A DNA stretch of 7,745 bases from an uncultured Gemella sp. (GTDB lineage Bacteria; Bacillota; Bacilli; Staphylococcales; Gemellaceae): contig CAKMQF010000109.1 in assembly GCA_927911745.1 (NCBI GenBank), positions 1 through 7,745 on the forward strand, written 5' to 3'. The notes beneath the pieces were generated by a model. The model saw only the letters and a program-made list of their open reading frames with translations. It was not told the DNA's origin and made no database searches. Shown one piece after another: positions 7,626 through 7,745 of this stretch (positions are counted from its first letter, which is position 1; every line of letters starts with the position of its first letter). A program made the position numbers and the translations under genes.

Positions 7626-7664
7626 GATAGCGTAGTAGTTATAATGCTGCTACGCTATCTTTTT
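7626..7664 (+). terminator. intrinsic terminator inside the IS end
   Basis: GATAGCGTAGTAG (7626-7638) pairs with CTGCTACGCTATC (7647-7659): 13 bp with one G-T pair and an 8-base loop, followed by five Ts (7660-7664). It would stop transcripts leaving the permease gene and so supply the ABC operon with a terminator. It would also protect the transposase gene from antisense read-through. On the minus strand the hairpin follows the transposase stop, but its T-run there is delayed. Confidence 0.75.
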
Positions 7665-7668
7665 ATAT

Positions 7669-7745
7669 TTATACAGTCATATGTTTTATTCTATATTGTT
7701 TAGGACTTAACCATCCTAGTTTCTCTTTTATTCTCTCTTCATTAA
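7669..7745 (-). CDS. IS3-family transposase (OrfB), C-terminal fragment
   Basis: The last 24 codons of a minus-strand gene are visible, entering from the right edge and stopping at TAA (7671-7669). They read NEERIKEKLGWLSPKQYR followed by IKHMTV. This is the characteristic end of the OrfB integrase-type transposase of IS3-family (IS150 group) elements, with the R(I)..KL..LSP..YR motif. The DDE catalytic core lies outside the window, so intactness cannot be judged. Confidence 0.85.
   Translation of the reverse strand, partial: NEERIKEKLGWLSPKQYRIKHMTV

Larger units (their letters stand above)
7598..7745 (-). mobile_element. IS3-family insertion sequence, one end
   Basis: From 7598 the sequence reads TGATCTGACCCCAAAAAGTT, resembling the terminal inverted repeats of IS3-family elements of the IS150 type (TG...GACCCC.AAAAGTT). 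It is followed by a strong hairpin and, on the minus strand, the 3' end of the transposase. This is the end next to the transposase stop codon. The element continues beyond the window, so the opposite inverted repeat and the target duplication cannot be seen. The exact outer boundary (7598 or a few bases later) is uncertain. Confidence 0.75.

Overview
The window is chromosomal DNA of a low-GC Gram-positive bacterium (class Bacilli). The evidence is the AT-rich intergenic DNA, strong AAGGAGG-type ribosome binding sites, canonical sigma-A promoters, a Gram-positive-type S12 carrying the extra segment before PQKRGVC, and EF-Tu and EF-G of Bacilli type. A Gemella-like organism is my best guess from overall impression, but the genus is not proven here.

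Layout. Positions 1-402 hold no gene. They contain the intrinsic terminator of tuf and, further left, a complete sigma-A promoter followed by a second strong terminator with no ORF between them, which is a candidate small RNA. Positions 403-4832 on the minus strand are the str operon in its classical order rpsL-rpsG-fusA-tuf (S12, S7, EF-G, EF-Tu). It has its own promoter at 4953-4981, a terminator-like hairpin between rpsG and fusA, and a probable extra promoter before tuf. Positions 4833-5263 form a divergent regulatory region. It holds the str promoter, a structured rpsL leader, the promoter of an ABC exporter, and four copies of an operator-like element with core CCAGGTGT; three of these are exactly 36 bp apart. 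Positions 5264-7600 on the plus strand encode an ABC exporter (ATPase plus a permease of about 529 residues with roughly 12 membrane segments). From 7598 to the window end lies one end of an IS3-family insertion sequence, with the C-terminus of its transposase on the minus strand. The IS end coincides with the permease stop codon.

Quality warning. Four genes are interrupted by single extra bases, nearly all in homopolymer runs: rpsL (T7 at 4671-4677), fusA (C4 at 3542-3545, T4 at 1755-1758, A4 at 1747-1750), tuf (T6 at 1576-1581) and the permease (T7 at 7147-7153). Three of these genes are essential and every event is +1. The likely cause is systematic homopolymer over-calling in the assembly, not biology. 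Removing one base at each site restores full-length proteins: S12 of 142, EF-G of 689, EF-Tu of 395 and a permease of 529 residues.

Function. The str operon supplies the ribosomal decoding-centre and head proteins together with the two elongation GTPases. The divergent ABC pair probably exports an unidentified substrate. The most interesting unexplained features are the repeated CCAGGTGT elements and the orphan promoter/terminator unit next to tuf.
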